Position numbers and translations under genes: made by a program
The notes under the pieces: generated by a model
Database searches by the model: none
Told to the model about the DNA's origin: nothing
What the model saw: only the letters and a program-made list of their open reading frames with translations
Shown: positions 28,277 to 36,952 of the stretch, in pieces
How positions within the stretch are numbered: position 1 is the stretch's first letter
Layout of the letters: every line of letters begins with the position of its first letter
NCBI GenBank assembly: GCA_947643165.1
Contig: CANRVB010000018.1
Coordinates: 1 to 50,333 of the forward strand
From: an uncultured Porphyromonadaceae bacterium
GTDB lineage: Bacteria; Bacteroidota; Bacteroidia; Bacteroidales; Muribaculaceae
DNA length: 50,333 bases
Direction of reading: 5' to 3'

Positions 28277-30497
28277 TGGCAGGAACGAATTCAAATACAT
28301 AATTGGAATCGTTTAATTCACGGCTCTTTTTATCTATAGTTATATGCCCGTCGGCATCTACAGTCCAGTAGCCGCGGCCTGCTATACCGCCGTTGGCTAT
28401 GGCAAACTTGCCATCTTTCTCTACTATAGTGTAGGTGTGCCAGTCGCTCTCAAACGGATTGGTCGTCGGATTGACCGTAAATCGGCCAAGCTCGTTTATG
28501 TAGCGCTTGTCCCACTCATTCACAATCTGATAACGGCCCGTCTTTGGATCGAGCTTCACCACCCACAGCTGACGTCCGGGGTTCACACCGTCAATGTCAT
28601 CCTGAAGCACAGGTGCGGTTGCGGCGACTCCGTCCACCGCAGGATTACCAAGTATACGGCCGTTCACCTTGATGTAGTACGTTCCGTTCTCGACCACCTG
28701 TGCCGGGAACAGATCTGCCGGATATGAATAGCCGCCATCCTTATAGTCGCTCACAGCCTGGGCTACAGTAGTGGTGATGAACGGTTCGACATACATTGTT
28801 GCCGTACGGGGTGCCACAGACTGGATCGAGCCCTCGAAGTCGCGGCTCATCAGCTTGTCGGCTTTCGCTGTCAGGTTCACATACTCCCGGTAATGGTCGA
28901 GCATCGCAGCCGTATCCACAGCCGCCATATCCTTGTTGATCGCGAGAGCGAGCTCGCCACGGCGTCCCTGGAGTCCGTAATACTCCACAAACTCCTTGAT
29001 CTCGTTGATCATCGGCGAAGTCGTGACTGTCGACAGAAGCTCATTGGCCGAAGCTGTCATATTGTTGAAGTATGCACGATACTCCTTTTCCGACTCCGGA
29101 GTGATACTGTTGTTATACTTGTCGTTGATAGCCTTGAATGCAGGCGATTCACCTTCAAGACGCAGCATGTGGCCACTGGGACCTATGTCTACGTTATCTA
29201 TGCAGAACGACGCGAAAGCCTTCGCGTGATCCGGCATAAGCTCCGTCATCGAGCGCTCCCAGGCGGCATCGGCGTCATAGCTTTCAGGATTCCACGCAAA
29301 GTCGGCCAGACCATAAAGCGCCACCTTCGAAGCTTCGGCATACTGCATCGGGTTGGAGCAGAATGCGCTCACATGATTGTATATATCCGACCCATTGCCC
29401 TTTGCCGGACCCATCAGCAGATGATGAAGACCATAGTCGTTGACAGGATAATTGAGCCAGATGAACGGATCGCGGCCCGTCTGACCCTTGAACCACTCGC
29501 AATCCTTCAGATCGATCATGTCGATCACCGAATTGCCGGTCCACATTATGCGGATCTCAGGATACAGCCCCTTGCCCATCTTAGGCAGATAATCGCCACC
29601 GGCCCAAAGCTTATTGTACTGCGTGGGACACACAATCAGCGGCTCCACATCGTCATGCTTGCGCACAAACTCATCGGTAAGGAAATTCAGGTAATCTACC
29701 TGCGCATCTACACTCTTGGCCGAGATATCGTCGAAGAATATGGCAAACGCCCTTATCCCCAGATCATACATCTGGTTGAACTTGTCAAGAGCCTTCTGCT
29801 TGTCCTCGGCGCTCTGTATGGAATTGCTGGGATGCATCGCCCATACGAATTTCACCTTGTTTTGCGTGGCATGCTTCACCAGATCGGCCATCTTTGCCGC
29901 TTCCTCGGCAGGATACGGCTCATACCACCGGCTGTGATGATAGGGGTCGTCCTTCGGTCCATAGATATAGATGTTCATCTTGTTGCGGCCATAGAAGTCG
30001 AACTGGCTCACACGGTCGTCAAAACTCCAGGGATTGCCGTAGAAGCCCTCGATCACACCTCTTACTTTCGTCATGGGCCAGTCGGCTATCTCCACCGACA
30101 TCACCTCCGGCTGCGAAGCTATCTGCAGGAAGGACTGGACGCCGTAAAATGTTCCCGCCTCATCATTGCCCGCTATCACAACCTGCCCCGGCTTGATGCT
30201 CAGATAGTAGCCTTCCGGCTGTTCGGGTATCTTCGATACATACTTGGCCACAGCCTTATCGCCGCGCTCGCCTATTATGACATTCACACCCTTAGTTCCG
30301 GGAAACGCGCTCCGGAGAGACGCCACAGCCTCGGCTCCGGCGGTTTTCTCACCCTTCAGACTCAGTCCCGAGGGCTTGTTGAACGCTTTCTGACCCCAGT
30401 TTACCGACTGGGGAACCGGCGACACATCCACCTTCTGGGCATTGGCTGTAAGCATGCAGCCTCCGGCCAGAATCATGCCCATCAATTTAATATTCAT
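28269..30497 (-). CDS. GH84 beta-N-acetylglucosaminidase (O-GlcNAcase/hexosaminidase-like)
   Basis: GH84 enzymes remove beta-N-acetylglucosamine by substrate-assisted catalysis. The 742-residue protein has a signal peptide (to about residue 21, ANAQ), an N-terminal hexosaminidase-type domain (about 25-145) and the catalytic barrel. The barrel has VIEGFYGNPWS, NKMNIYIYGPKDDPYH and catalytic D256-D257 in AIFFDDIS. This closely resembles the Bacteroides thetaiotaomicron GH84 enzyme. A helical domain and a C-terminal extension (about 620-742, possibly ricin-like or sugar-binding) follow. The gene overlaps the downstream MG2-protein gene, so both are probably made together. Confidence 0.92.
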   Translation of the reverse strand: MNIKLMGMILAGGCMLTANAQKVDVSPVPQSVNWGQKAFNKPSGLSLKGEKTAGAEAVASLRSAFPGTKGVNVIIGERGDKAVAKYVSKIPEQPEGYYLSIKPGQVVIAGNDEAGTFYGVQSFLQIASQPEVMSVEIADWPMTKVRGVIEGFYGNPWSFDDRVSQFDFYGRNKMNIYIYGPKDDPYHHSRWYEPYPAEEAAKMADLVKHATQNKVKFVWAMHPSNSIQSAEDKQKALDKFNQMYDLGIRAFAIFFDDISAKSVDAQVDYLNFLTDEFVRKHDDVEPLIVCPTQYNKLWAGGDYLPKMGKGLYPEIRIMWTGNSVIDMIDLKDCEWFKGQTGRDPFIWLNYPVNDYGLHHLLMGPAKGNGSDIYNHVSAFCSNPMQYAEASKVALYGLADFAWNPESYDADAAWERSMTELMPDHAKAFASFCIDNVDIGPSGHMLRLEGESPAFKAINDKYNNSITPESEKEYRAYFNNMTASANELLSTVTTSPMINEIKEFVEYYGLQGRRGELALAINKDMAAVDTAAMLDHYREYVNLTAKADKLMSRDFEGSIQSVAPRTATMYVEPFITTTVAQAVSDYKDGGYSYPADLFPAQVVENGTYYIKVNGRILGNPAVDGVAATAPVLQDDIDGVNPGRQLWVVKLDPKTGRYQIVNEWDKRYINELGRFTVNPTTNPFESDWHTYTIVEKDGKFAIANGGIAGRGYWTVDADGHITIDKKSRELNDSNYVFEFVPAND

Positions 30498-30532
30498 GAT
30501 ATTCTAATTAAGATTATTGATATCGGATTATC

Positions 30533-30575
30533 TAAAAAAATTCCCGTCCGGGCTGTCATTCATCTCGGACGGGAA
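30533..30575 (-). terminator. Terminator after adk
   Basis: A 10-base stem (30541-30550 with 30566-30575, TTCCCGTCCG and its complement) is followed on the minus strand by a run of seven T. It separates adk from the GH84 gene. Confidence 0.8.
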
Positions 30576-30620
30576 ATATTTCTTACACTGACAGTATATT
30601 CCGCCGGTTGCGCGGCGCGA

Positions 30621-31205
30621 TCACTCGTCGTGTGCCAGCTTGTCAAGTTCCTCGCAGATCAGATTGAATATCTCGTCAGGATTACCCTTGCCCGGAATAT
30701 TGCGGTACTGGTTCTTCTTCTGGTAGTAGTCGCACAGAGGATAGGTCTGGTTATGGTATACCTCCAGACGGTTCTTTATCGTCTCCAGATTATCGTCAAC
30801 CCTGCCGGTCTCCTGTCCGCGCTTTAACAGACGATCTATCAGCTCGTTATCGTCCACATCGAGGCCTACCACCGCATGAACCTTCGAGCCACGCTCGGCG
30901 AGCATCGACTCAAGTGCCTCAGCCTGAGCTATAGTACGTGGAAATCCATCGAATATTACACCCTTTTTACCGGCTGCCTCCGTGTCAAACACATTGGCGA
31001 GTATATCGACCATCAGATCATCCGGAATCAGCTGACCCTTAGAGATATACGACTCCGCAACCTTGCCGAGTTCAGTGCCGTTTTTTATATGTCCGCGAAG
31101 CACTTCACCCGTCGAGATATGGTGAAGTCCGTAATTTTTTATCAACCTTTCACTCTGAGTGCCCTTACCACTGCCGGGGGCACCGAATATCACAATGTTA
31201 AACAT
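30621..31205 (-). CDS. adk: Adenylate kinase
   Basis: The enzyme interconverts ATP plus AMP with two ADP and keeps adenine nucleotides balanced. The 194-residue protein has P-loop GAPGSGKGT (8-16), the AMP-binding STGEVLR segment, GFPRTIAQAE, and RLLKRGQETGRVDDN. The lid is the short form: no zinc-binding cysteines are present and the length is below the about 214 residues of the long form. It lies 60 bases after hpt on the same strand and is followed by a T-run terminator. Confidence 0.96.
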   Translation of the reverse strand: MFNIVIFGAPGSGKGTQSERLIKNYGLHHISTGEVLRGHIKNGTELGKVAESYISKGQLIPDDLMVDILANVFDTEAAGKKGVIFDGFPRTIAQAEALESMLAERGSKVHAVVGLDVDDNELIDRLLKRGQETGRVDDNLETIKNRLEVYHNQTYPLCDYYQKKNQYRNIPGKGNPDEIFNLICEELDKLAHDE

Positions 31206-31265
31206 TTGATTTACTGTTAATTAGTCTATTATTTTTGAATAAAATAATTTCATTTTTGGAGGTTC

Positions 31266-31811
31266 TCAGGCCTGATCGGAGAGTACGTAGATATCTTTGA
31301 GATTTCGCGCAAGTCCGTCAAGATCAAGGCCATAGCCTATTATAAATTTTGTCGGAATTTCAAATCCGATATAATCAGGATTTACATCCTTGCAAATCAG
31401 CGCATCAGGCTTGTGAAGCAATGTGGCAAGCCTGACACTTTCAGCACCTTTCTGACGCAGGTCTTTCATCAGCTTGGACATTGTGCGACCGGTATCAACT
31501 ATATCCTCAACCACAACCACTGTTCTGCCAGTGATATCCTCACTCAGTCCGACAAGCTCTTTCACGGCACCGGTCGATCCCATGCCTTCATAGCTCTTCA
31601 GACGCACAAATGCTATCTCTGCGTCGATGCCGAGGTTCATGAACAGATCGGTGGCGAAAGGCGCCGCACCGTTGAGAACACATATTATCAGAGGCACTTT
31701 GCCCCGGCAGTCCTCCGCTATCTGGGAGGCGATCTCGATTACTCGCTTTTCTATCTGGTCACGGCCGATATAAGGCACAAATGTGAGGCCTTTATAAGTC
31801 ACTTGGTTCAT
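31266..31811 (-). CDS. hpt: Hypoxanthine phosphoribosyltransferase
   Basis: The enzyme makes IMP or GMP from hypoxanthine or guanine and PRPP in purine salvage. The 181-residue protein has the PRPP-binding motif [14 protein letters not shown] and a C-terminal [16 protein letters not shown] segment typical of the family. ATG at 31811 ([11 protein letters not shown]) gives the normal length. The frame stays open far upstream, but that part shows no similarity and would cover the promoter and the start of nnr. A consensus promoter lies at 31865-31897. adk follows. Confidence 0.95.
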   Translation of the reverse strand: MNQVTYKGLTFVPYIGRDQIEKRVIEIASQIAEDCRGKVPLIICVLNGAAPFATDLFMNLGIDAEIAFVRLKSYEGMGSTGAVKELVGLSEDITGRTVVVVEDIVDTGRTMSKLMKDLRQKGAESVRLATLLHKPDALICKDVNPDYIGFEIPTKFIIGYGLDLDGLARNLKDIYVLSDQA

Positions 31812-31864
31812 TATGTCTGTCTCTCTATGGAGGATTGCTCTATTCCAAATTGGTAATATTGTTG

Positions 31865-31897
31865 CAAATTTACTAAAACTTCCTGCAAGTAGGCAAA
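31865..31897 (-). promoter_or_regulatory. Predicted promoter for hpt(-adk)
   Basis: On the minus strand TTTG (31897-31894), a 21-base spacer and TAAATTTG (31872-31865) match the consensus. The start would be near 31858, about 47 bases before hpt. Confidence 0.62.
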
Positions 31898-31905
31898 GAT
31901 TTTTG

Positions 31906-31913
31906 TAATTTTG
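31906..31913 (+). promoter_or_regulatory. Possible -7 element for nnr
   Basis: TAATTTTG fits the -7 consensus and would start transcription near 31920, about 15 bases before nnr. The matching -33 element is poor, so confidence is limited. It lies nine bases from the divergent hpt promoter. Confidence 0.4.
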
Positions 31914-31934
31914 TAGCCTTAATAATCCACGATC

Positions 31935-33452
31935 ATGAAAATATTCACTACGGAGGATATACGTGCCATTGACAGAAGCACTATCGAAACCGAAGGAGTC
32001 ACCGCCCGCGATCTCATTGAACGCGTGGCCGATGGAGTTGTCGGAGAGATAGTGAGCCGATGGAGACCCAATAAGCGCACTACTGTTTTTGCCGGTCCAG
32101 GCAACAACGGTGCGGATGCCCTGGCTGTGGCACGACAACTCATAGAGCAAGGTTTTGCCCCCGAAATATATCTTTTCAACATTGGTGGCGACAAGCTGTC
32201 GTCGGACTGCCGACAGTGCCGCGATGACCTTCTGAAGCTTGACGGTGTCAACTTTACGGAGGTGACAGGTTCGTTCACCCTTCCTGAGCTCAACAGCTCC
32301 TATCTCGTTGTTGACGGACTGTTCGGATCCGGGCTACGCGAACCACTAACCGGCGGATTCATGTCGCTCGTAAGATATATCAACGAATCAGGCGCCAAGG
32401 TCCTGTCGATAGATGTTCCTTCAGGAATGTTCGGAGACTGGAACCGCGGTGCTATAAACCGCAACATAATCCACGCTTCGCTTACCATAGCCATACAATT
32501 TCCCCGCCTTGCCTTCATGATGAAAGAAAATTCATCGCTCGTAGGCGAGTGGAAAGTGATCGACATAGGCCTGAGCAATGATGCCATGAGGCGCACGCCC
32601 ACGAACTTCCAGATCGTAGATGCGGCAGGTATGCGTATGCTCCTCAAACCGCGTTCACCATTCTGCTCAAAGGCCGACTTCGGCAATCTGCTCATTGTAG
32701 CCGGAAAATACGGTATGATGGGCGCTGCCATCATGGCGGCCCGCGGCTCTCTGCGCTCGGGTGTCGGGAAAGTGACTGTCCACGCACCCGGATGGGGATA
32801 TGAAGTAATCCAGGGACAGGTACCTGAGGCTATGTTCGATCCTGACCGCAACGACACTGTAGTAAGCGAAATCAAGCAGGCTCACGCGTATTCGGCGGTA
32901 GCTATAGGCCCTGGCTTAGGAACTTCGGAAGCGACAATCAATGCCCTTGACTCTTTCCTAAAATCATCGGGAGGTCCGCTCGTGCTCGACGCTGATGCCT
33001 TGAACTGTATGTCGATGCGTCGCACAATGCTCAATATGCTTCCAGCACGCAGTATCCTCACTCCTCATGCCGGCGAATTCGACAGACTTTTCGGCACACA
33101 CTCTACCGACGAAGAGCGTCTTCTGACGGCAGTAAAGGTTGCTGAAGACTATGATATACTCATCCTGCTAAAGGGTCATCACACTGCGCTTGTACGACCT
33201 GACGGTAAGATATACTTCAACTCGACAGGATCGCCGGCACTTGCCACACCGGGCAGCGGGGATGTGCTCACAGGTGTAATAGCCGCATTCCTTGCCCAAG
33301 GCTACAAGCCGGAGATCGCGCCCCTTGCCGGAGCCTATATCCACGGTCTGGCAGGAGACATCGCCGCTGATGAGCATGGCGAATACGGTGTGACAGCCGG
33401 TGATATTGCCGCCAATATCGGCAGAGCCATAAGGCAGACAATGGGCTGCTGA
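31935..33452 (+). CDS. nnr: Bifunctional NAD(P)H-hydrate epimerase/dehydratase
   Basis: The enzyme repairs damaged NADH and NADPH hydrates. The 505-residue protein is the usual fusion. The N-terminal epimerase domain (about 1-210) has [17 protein letters not shown] and DGLFGSGL. The C-terminal ADP-dependent dehydratase domain (about 225-505) has [18 protein letters not shown], the LDADALN motif and the [27 protein letters not shown] signature. The start at 31935 is supported by the family N-terminus and a short leader from the proposed promoter. It is divergent from hpt; DUF4831 follows 40 bases downstream. Confidence 0.95.
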   Translation: MKIFTTEDIRAIDRSTIETEGVTARDLIERVADGVVGEIVSRWRPNKRTTVFAGPGNNGADALAVARQLIEQGFAPEIYLFNIGGDKLSSDCRQCRDDLLKLDGVNFTEVTGSFTLPELNSSYLVVDGLFGSGLREPLTGGFMSLVRYINESGAKVLSIDVPSGMFGDWNRGAINRNIIHASLTIAIQFPRLAFMMKENSSLVGEWKVIDIGLSNDAMRRTPTNFQIVDAAGMRMLLKPRSPFCSKADFGNLLIVAGKYGMMGAAIMAARGSLRSGVGKVTVHAPGWGYEVIQGQVPEAMFDPDRNDTVVSEIKQAHAYSAVAIGPGLGTSEATINALDSFLKSSGGPLVLDADALNCMSMRRTMLNMLPARSILTPHAGEFDRLFGTHSTDEERLLTAVKVAEDYDILILLKGHHTALVRPDGKIYFNSTGSPALATPGSGDVLTGVIAAFLAQGYKPEIAPLAGAYIHGLAGDIAADEHGEYGVTAGDIAANIGRAIRQTMGC

Positions 33453-33492
33453 CCATAATTTATTATCACTCTCCTTAGTAAAAACACAAACC

Positions 33493-34611
33493 ATGTCTAT
33501 GCGTAACATTCTCATTGCCGCCGCATTAGCTTCGATGATTCTTCCGGTATCAGCCCAGACCACACGAAAGCTCACGGCCAACAAGTCAAACGAGTTCGGA
33601 CTCATATACACACTTCCACAGACTGCCATCGATGTTGCAGTCGAAGCCGAACGCACGGTCCGTACCCGTGGCGAATTCTACAAATATGCCCGCAAATACC
33701 TCGGTATCGACCCGATAATGAATGATGAGACTGTATGGACTCTCAAGTCGGTCACTATCAATCCCCGCGGTACCGCCACGACTGACAATGACACCGATGA
33801 TCGTTATCTTGTCCAGTTCAAGAACGGTACTCAGCCGTTCCTTATGCTGACAGAAGAGAGCATCCCCCTCAGCATTAACGCTACTGAAGGCCCTGCTTCG
33901 CCTCAGAAGAACACAGTTCCACAGCCAGTAAAGGCATCACCTACACCTCTTGACGGACCGGAAGCCCGTCAGGCAATCACTGAAGAGATGCTTCAGGCCC
34001 GTTCCACCGCAAAGCGTGCCGAACTGGCGGCAGCCAAGATATATGAGATACGCCAATACCGCAATGACATAGTATCGGGACAAGCCGATGGTATGCCGTC
34101 GGATGGAGCAGCCATGAAACTTGCTCTTGACAACCTGAGCAAACAGGAGGCTGCCCTGACAGCCATGTTCATAGGTACTGAGAGCAAATCAACTGATGTA
34201 GAGATGTTCACAATCACTCCCGAACGTCCCATTGCCAAAGGATCGGCACAGGAGATAATCGTGGCACGTATTTCTGCCACAGACGGCATCGTCGATCCCT
34301 CAGACCTTTCGGGCGCCCCGATACGCATGACACTGTCAGCAGAGAGCTTAGGTGAACTTCCTGTCAACGAGAAGGGACAACCGAAAGCATTCCCGAAAGG
34401 TGGTCTGGCGTATTGTATCCCGGGTCGCGCACTTATCAATATAGACTACGATGGGCGCAAGATGGCAGAAGATCAGTTGAGCATAGCCCAGTATGGCATT
34501 GTCTTCGGTCTTGATCCGGGTCTGTTCACCGACAAGAAGGCACCTGCATACGCGCGGTTCGACCCAACCACAGGTGCGATAGTCGAGATGGGTACAGCTA
34601 CATCGGATTGA
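33493..34611 (+). CDS. DUF4831 family exported protein
   Basis: The 372-residue protein has a clear signal peptide (about 1-22, cut after VSAQ). The Bacteroidales DUF4831 layout follows: RKLTANKSNEFGLIYTLPQTAIDVAVEAERT near the start, a central helical segment with many A, E and R (about 165-220), and a late ALINIDYDGRKMAEDQLSIAQYGIVFGL segment. The function is unknown in the family. It lies 40 bases after nnr on the same strand and is followed by an exceptionally long perfect hairpin. Confidence 0.82.
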   Translation: MSMRNILIAAALASMILPVSAQTTRKLTANKSNEFGLIYTLPQTAIDVAVEAERTVRTRGEFYKYARKYLGIDPIMNDETVWTLKSVTINPRGTATTDNDTDDRYLVQFKNGTQPFLMLTEESIPLSINATEGPASPQKNTVPQPVKASPTPLDGPEARQAITEEMLQARSTAKRAELAAAKIYEIRQYRNDIVSGQADGMPSDGAAMKLALDNLSKQEAALTAMFIGTESKSTDVEMFTITPERPIAKGSAQEIIVARISATDGIVDPSDLSGAPIRMTLSAESLGELPVNEKGQPKAFPKGGLAYCIPGRALINIDYDGRKMAEDQLSIAQYGIVFGLDPGLFTDKKAPAYARFDPTTGAIVEMGTATSD

Positions 34612-34625
34612 ACCATATCTCTTCG

Positions 34626-34685
34626 GCAATATAGACAGAACCGTCTGATAACCTCAAGGTTATCAGACGGTTCTGTCTATATTGC
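34626..34685. terminator. Very long perfect hairpin terminator between converging genes
   Basis: A 28-base stem without mismatch (34626-34653 with 34658-34685) and a four-base TCAA loop separates DUF4831 (plus) from the fimbrillin-like gene (minus). It is probably a two-way terminator. The plus side is followed by AGTTTTATCC. Confidence 0.78.
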
Positions 34686-34731
34686 AGTTTTATCCGCTCG
34701 AATTAATGACCGGATTTATAACCCGGAACTA

Positions 34732-35778
34732 TCATTCATACTCCTGATATTCATCGACTGTCACGCTGAAACTTATGGGATGAAGAACCGACGGATTGTC
34801 TATCACGATATTATATACATAGGCATATCCAGGCTTCCAATCTCTGAGAGTCTCGGTGGTCACAGGATACATCAGACGTCCGAGTTCCGTTTCTGGGACG
34901 AGCTGATTGGACGGCGTAGCAGCTGTAGGCCATATCTTGGCACCACTTGCCGAGTCAAATATCTCGCAATCCACCTGGATAGCGCTGCCGGCATAAGCCG
35001 ATCCGTCGTAAGTGAGATCGCTAAGTGTCTGCGGTATCATAAACGAGATATCAAGATTGTTCTGAGTAAGATCAACCGGTGTCGTGCTAAGCGTAGACAC
35101 TTCAGATGGATCCATGGCATAGAATGTCAATGCATCAGTCACAAGGCTCTGATCTTTCCACGATCCAACGTTTTCAGGCTTTGAGGCCGAAGTGGTCACC
35201 ATAGGGAATGTAAACGTACCGCGCATGGCTACGTTGCACAACTTAACATGATGCACCTTTACCGTTATAGCCGAGTTTCCGCTGCTTGTCATTATACGGA
35301 CATTCGACATGGCATGACGGAAATTCATCTGCACAGGAGCCTCGCGTGCAGTCTCATTCATATTGACTGCGTAGAGAAGATCCACATTGCCGGTATTGGT
35401 ATAATTGGCTATATCCTGGATACCGCTGCTTGATATACCCGGTGCATTGCTTATATCCGGACTGAATGCAAAGAAGTTGACAGGAGTACTCGGCCAGTAC
35501 ATAGTGGGCGAATAACTCCATGAGCCACCATTTCTTATCACCTTGACATTTTCCATATACGGGCTTCCTTCCGTGAAGCCATACACTATGAAATTGTTCA
35601 AGGTAGCGGTAGTAGTAGGTGTAGCTCTTGATGTTGCCGGCACCTGAGCTCCGAAACGGATAACGCCACCGGTTTCTGCCGGTTCTACCATATCGTTATC
35701 GTCGGAACACGATAACAATGGAATTGTCACAGCTGCAACTGCTGTAGCCATGATCAGTGTGTGTCTGTTCATCTTCAT
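34732..35778 (-). CDS. Fimbrillin family (Mfa-like) lipoprotein
   Basis: The protein of about 348 residues has a lipoprotein signal (LLSCSDDND, lipidated cysteine at about residue 24). The fimbrillin-like pattern follows: GGVIRFGAQVPATSRATPT, NNFIVYGFTEG, SYSPTMYWPSTPVNFFAFSPD, MNFRHAMSNVRI and a late KPGYAYVYNIVI. Such proteins form surface fimbriae after removal of an N-terminal strand by Rgp-type proteases or similar; here only the family fit is seen. ATG at 35778 is chosen because it starts the signal peptide (MKMNRHTLIMATAVAA); a frame-open ATG at 35805 directly follows the upstream stop. It is co-oriented with a DUF5119 gene. Confidence 0.82.
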   Translation of the reverse strand: MKMNRHTLIMATAVAAVTIPLLSCSDDNDMVEPAETGGVIRFGAQVPATSRATPTTTATLNNFIVYGFTEGSPYMENVKVIRNGGSWSYSPTMYWPSTPVNFFAFSPDISNAPGISSSGIQDIANYTNTGNVDLLYAVNMNETAREAPVQMNFRHAMSNVRIMTSSGNSAITVKVHHVKLCNVAMRGTFTFPMVTTSASKPENVGSWKDQSLVTDALTFYAMDPSEVSTLSTTPVDLTQNNLDISFMIPQTLSDLTYDGSAYAGSAIQVDCEIFDSASGAKIWPTAATPSNQLVPETELGRLMYPVTTETLRDWKPGYAYVYNIVIDNPSVLHPISFSVTVDEYQEYE

Positions 35779-35805
35779 AATTGCTTGTTTTAATATTATA
35801 ACCAT

Positions 35806-36876
35806 TCAGAATGGCAAGTTGTTATCATCAAGTTCAATTTCTATCACCGTCCAACCGTCAACGCTTACTTCAAGACCACCCGATGAGCCGGCTCCGGTAT
35901 CCGGGAGCTCAATACCGCATATTCTGACAAGCATATCCATCTGATCGGGCGACTGGGTGAGTTGATCGGTCACATCGTAGCTCTTCTCTATAGTCTCACC
36001 ATTGCTCATCACAAACCTCAGAGTCATTATATTGCCCGCCACACGTCCGAATATCATAAGACTTCCGCGAAGGCGTCCAGAGTCGCTACGACCGAGACTA
36101 AACGGATGTGTCACTGCTTTTCCATCACAACTCATGTCAGAAAACCGGAATGATGCCGACATTCCACTTATCCATGCGTTAACGGCCTTCACCGATTCCA
36201 GATTGAGTATGCTATCGACTTCCACACGCACACGTGGCGTGATCTGACGAGGGAACACCACAAGCTCACGTATGCTGCTTTCATTCCACTCGCCACCGGT
36301 CTCTTCAGTCCATGTCACTTTATCATCCGTCAAGTGCAGCCTGCTGATCTTTGCCGCCCACATTTTATCGGGCCAAACTCTTACCGGTTCGCCATTCCAT
36401 TCCGTGGGTCCCTTGTAATCGTTGCCGGGCTTATTACCGTTGCCGGCATACAGGCCACTTGCCGATGTAGATGCCGTGATTTTTTCAAATTGCTCATCAT
36501 CGCTCAGCAATATATCAGAGGTATCATCATTGAAACACACCATGGCATCTCCGCCCAACGGCAGTTCTATGTGACCGGCATCACGACCAGGAAAATCAAA
36601 CCGCCAACAGCGGCCTCCATCATCAGGAAAAAACAGGTATGCCATTCCTTCAGGATCGGCAGTTTCGGCATATTTCCAGTCGGCATGTATTGTCAAACCC
36701 GTCAGTTCCGCATCATCTTTACAATTGTCATAATCAAATATAAGACCACAGCCTGACAATAATACACTCAGCCCCAAAAGCACAACCAATGTTCCATACA
36801 TAGATACGGAAGGTCGCGATATCAACGCTCCGGAACGACTTACGGCTATATGATGCAGAAATAAGCAAAAATTCAT
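35806..36876 (-). CDS. DUF5119-like lipoprotein, fimbria-associated
   Basis: The protein has a lipoprotein signal (LVVLLGLSVLLSGC) and an early LTIHADWKYAETADPEGMAYLFFPDDGG segment characteristic of DUF5119 proteins, which sit next to fimbrillin genes in Bacteroidales. Later strands include RVWPDKMWAAKISRLHL and FPRQITPRVRVEV. It is probably an accessory or anchor subunit of a surface fibre, by context. ATG at 36876 is the first start; ATG at 36801 (MYGTLVVLLG) gives a shorter signal peptide and is also likely. The gene ends 27 bases before the chosen fimbrillin start, so the two are one unit. Confidence 0.78.
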   Translation of the reverse strand: MNFCLFLHHIAVSRSGALISRPSVSMYGTLVVLLGLSVLLSGCGLIFDYDNCKDDAELTGLTIHADWKYAETADPEGMAYLFFPDDGGRCWRFDFPGRDAGHIELPLGGDAMVCFNDDTSDILLSDDEQFEKITASTSASGLYAGNGNKPGNDYKGPTEWNGEPVRVWPDKMWAAKISRLHLTDDKVTWTEETGGEWNESSIRELVVFPRQITPRVRVEVDSILNLESVKAVNAWISGMSASFRFSDMSCDGKAVTHPFSLGRSDSGRLRGSLMIFGRVAGNIMTLRFVMSNGETIEKSYDVTDQLTQSPDQMDMLVRICGIELPDTGAGSSGGLEVSVDGWTVIEIELDDNNLPF

Positions 36877-36890
36877 TGATATGTATTAAT

Positions 36891-36925
36891 AAAAACGAAT
36901 CAGACAGCAAATTGCTATCTGATTC
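36891..36925 (-). terminator. Terminator after the TlpA-like gene
   Basis: The stem GAATCAGA/TCTGATTC (36897-36904 with 36918-36925), extended inward by AGCAA/TTGCT after one mismatch, is followed on the minus strand by GTTTTTATT. It lies 15 bases ahead of the DUF5119 gene's first start codon. Confidence 0.68.
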
Positions 36926-36952
36926 AATAACACATCAATGTATGCTTATGTT

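Noticed and set aside
28893-30827. Open frame of 644 codons antisense to the GH84 gene and part of adk
   Set aside because: It crosses two well-supported genes and a terminator; its translation has no domain.
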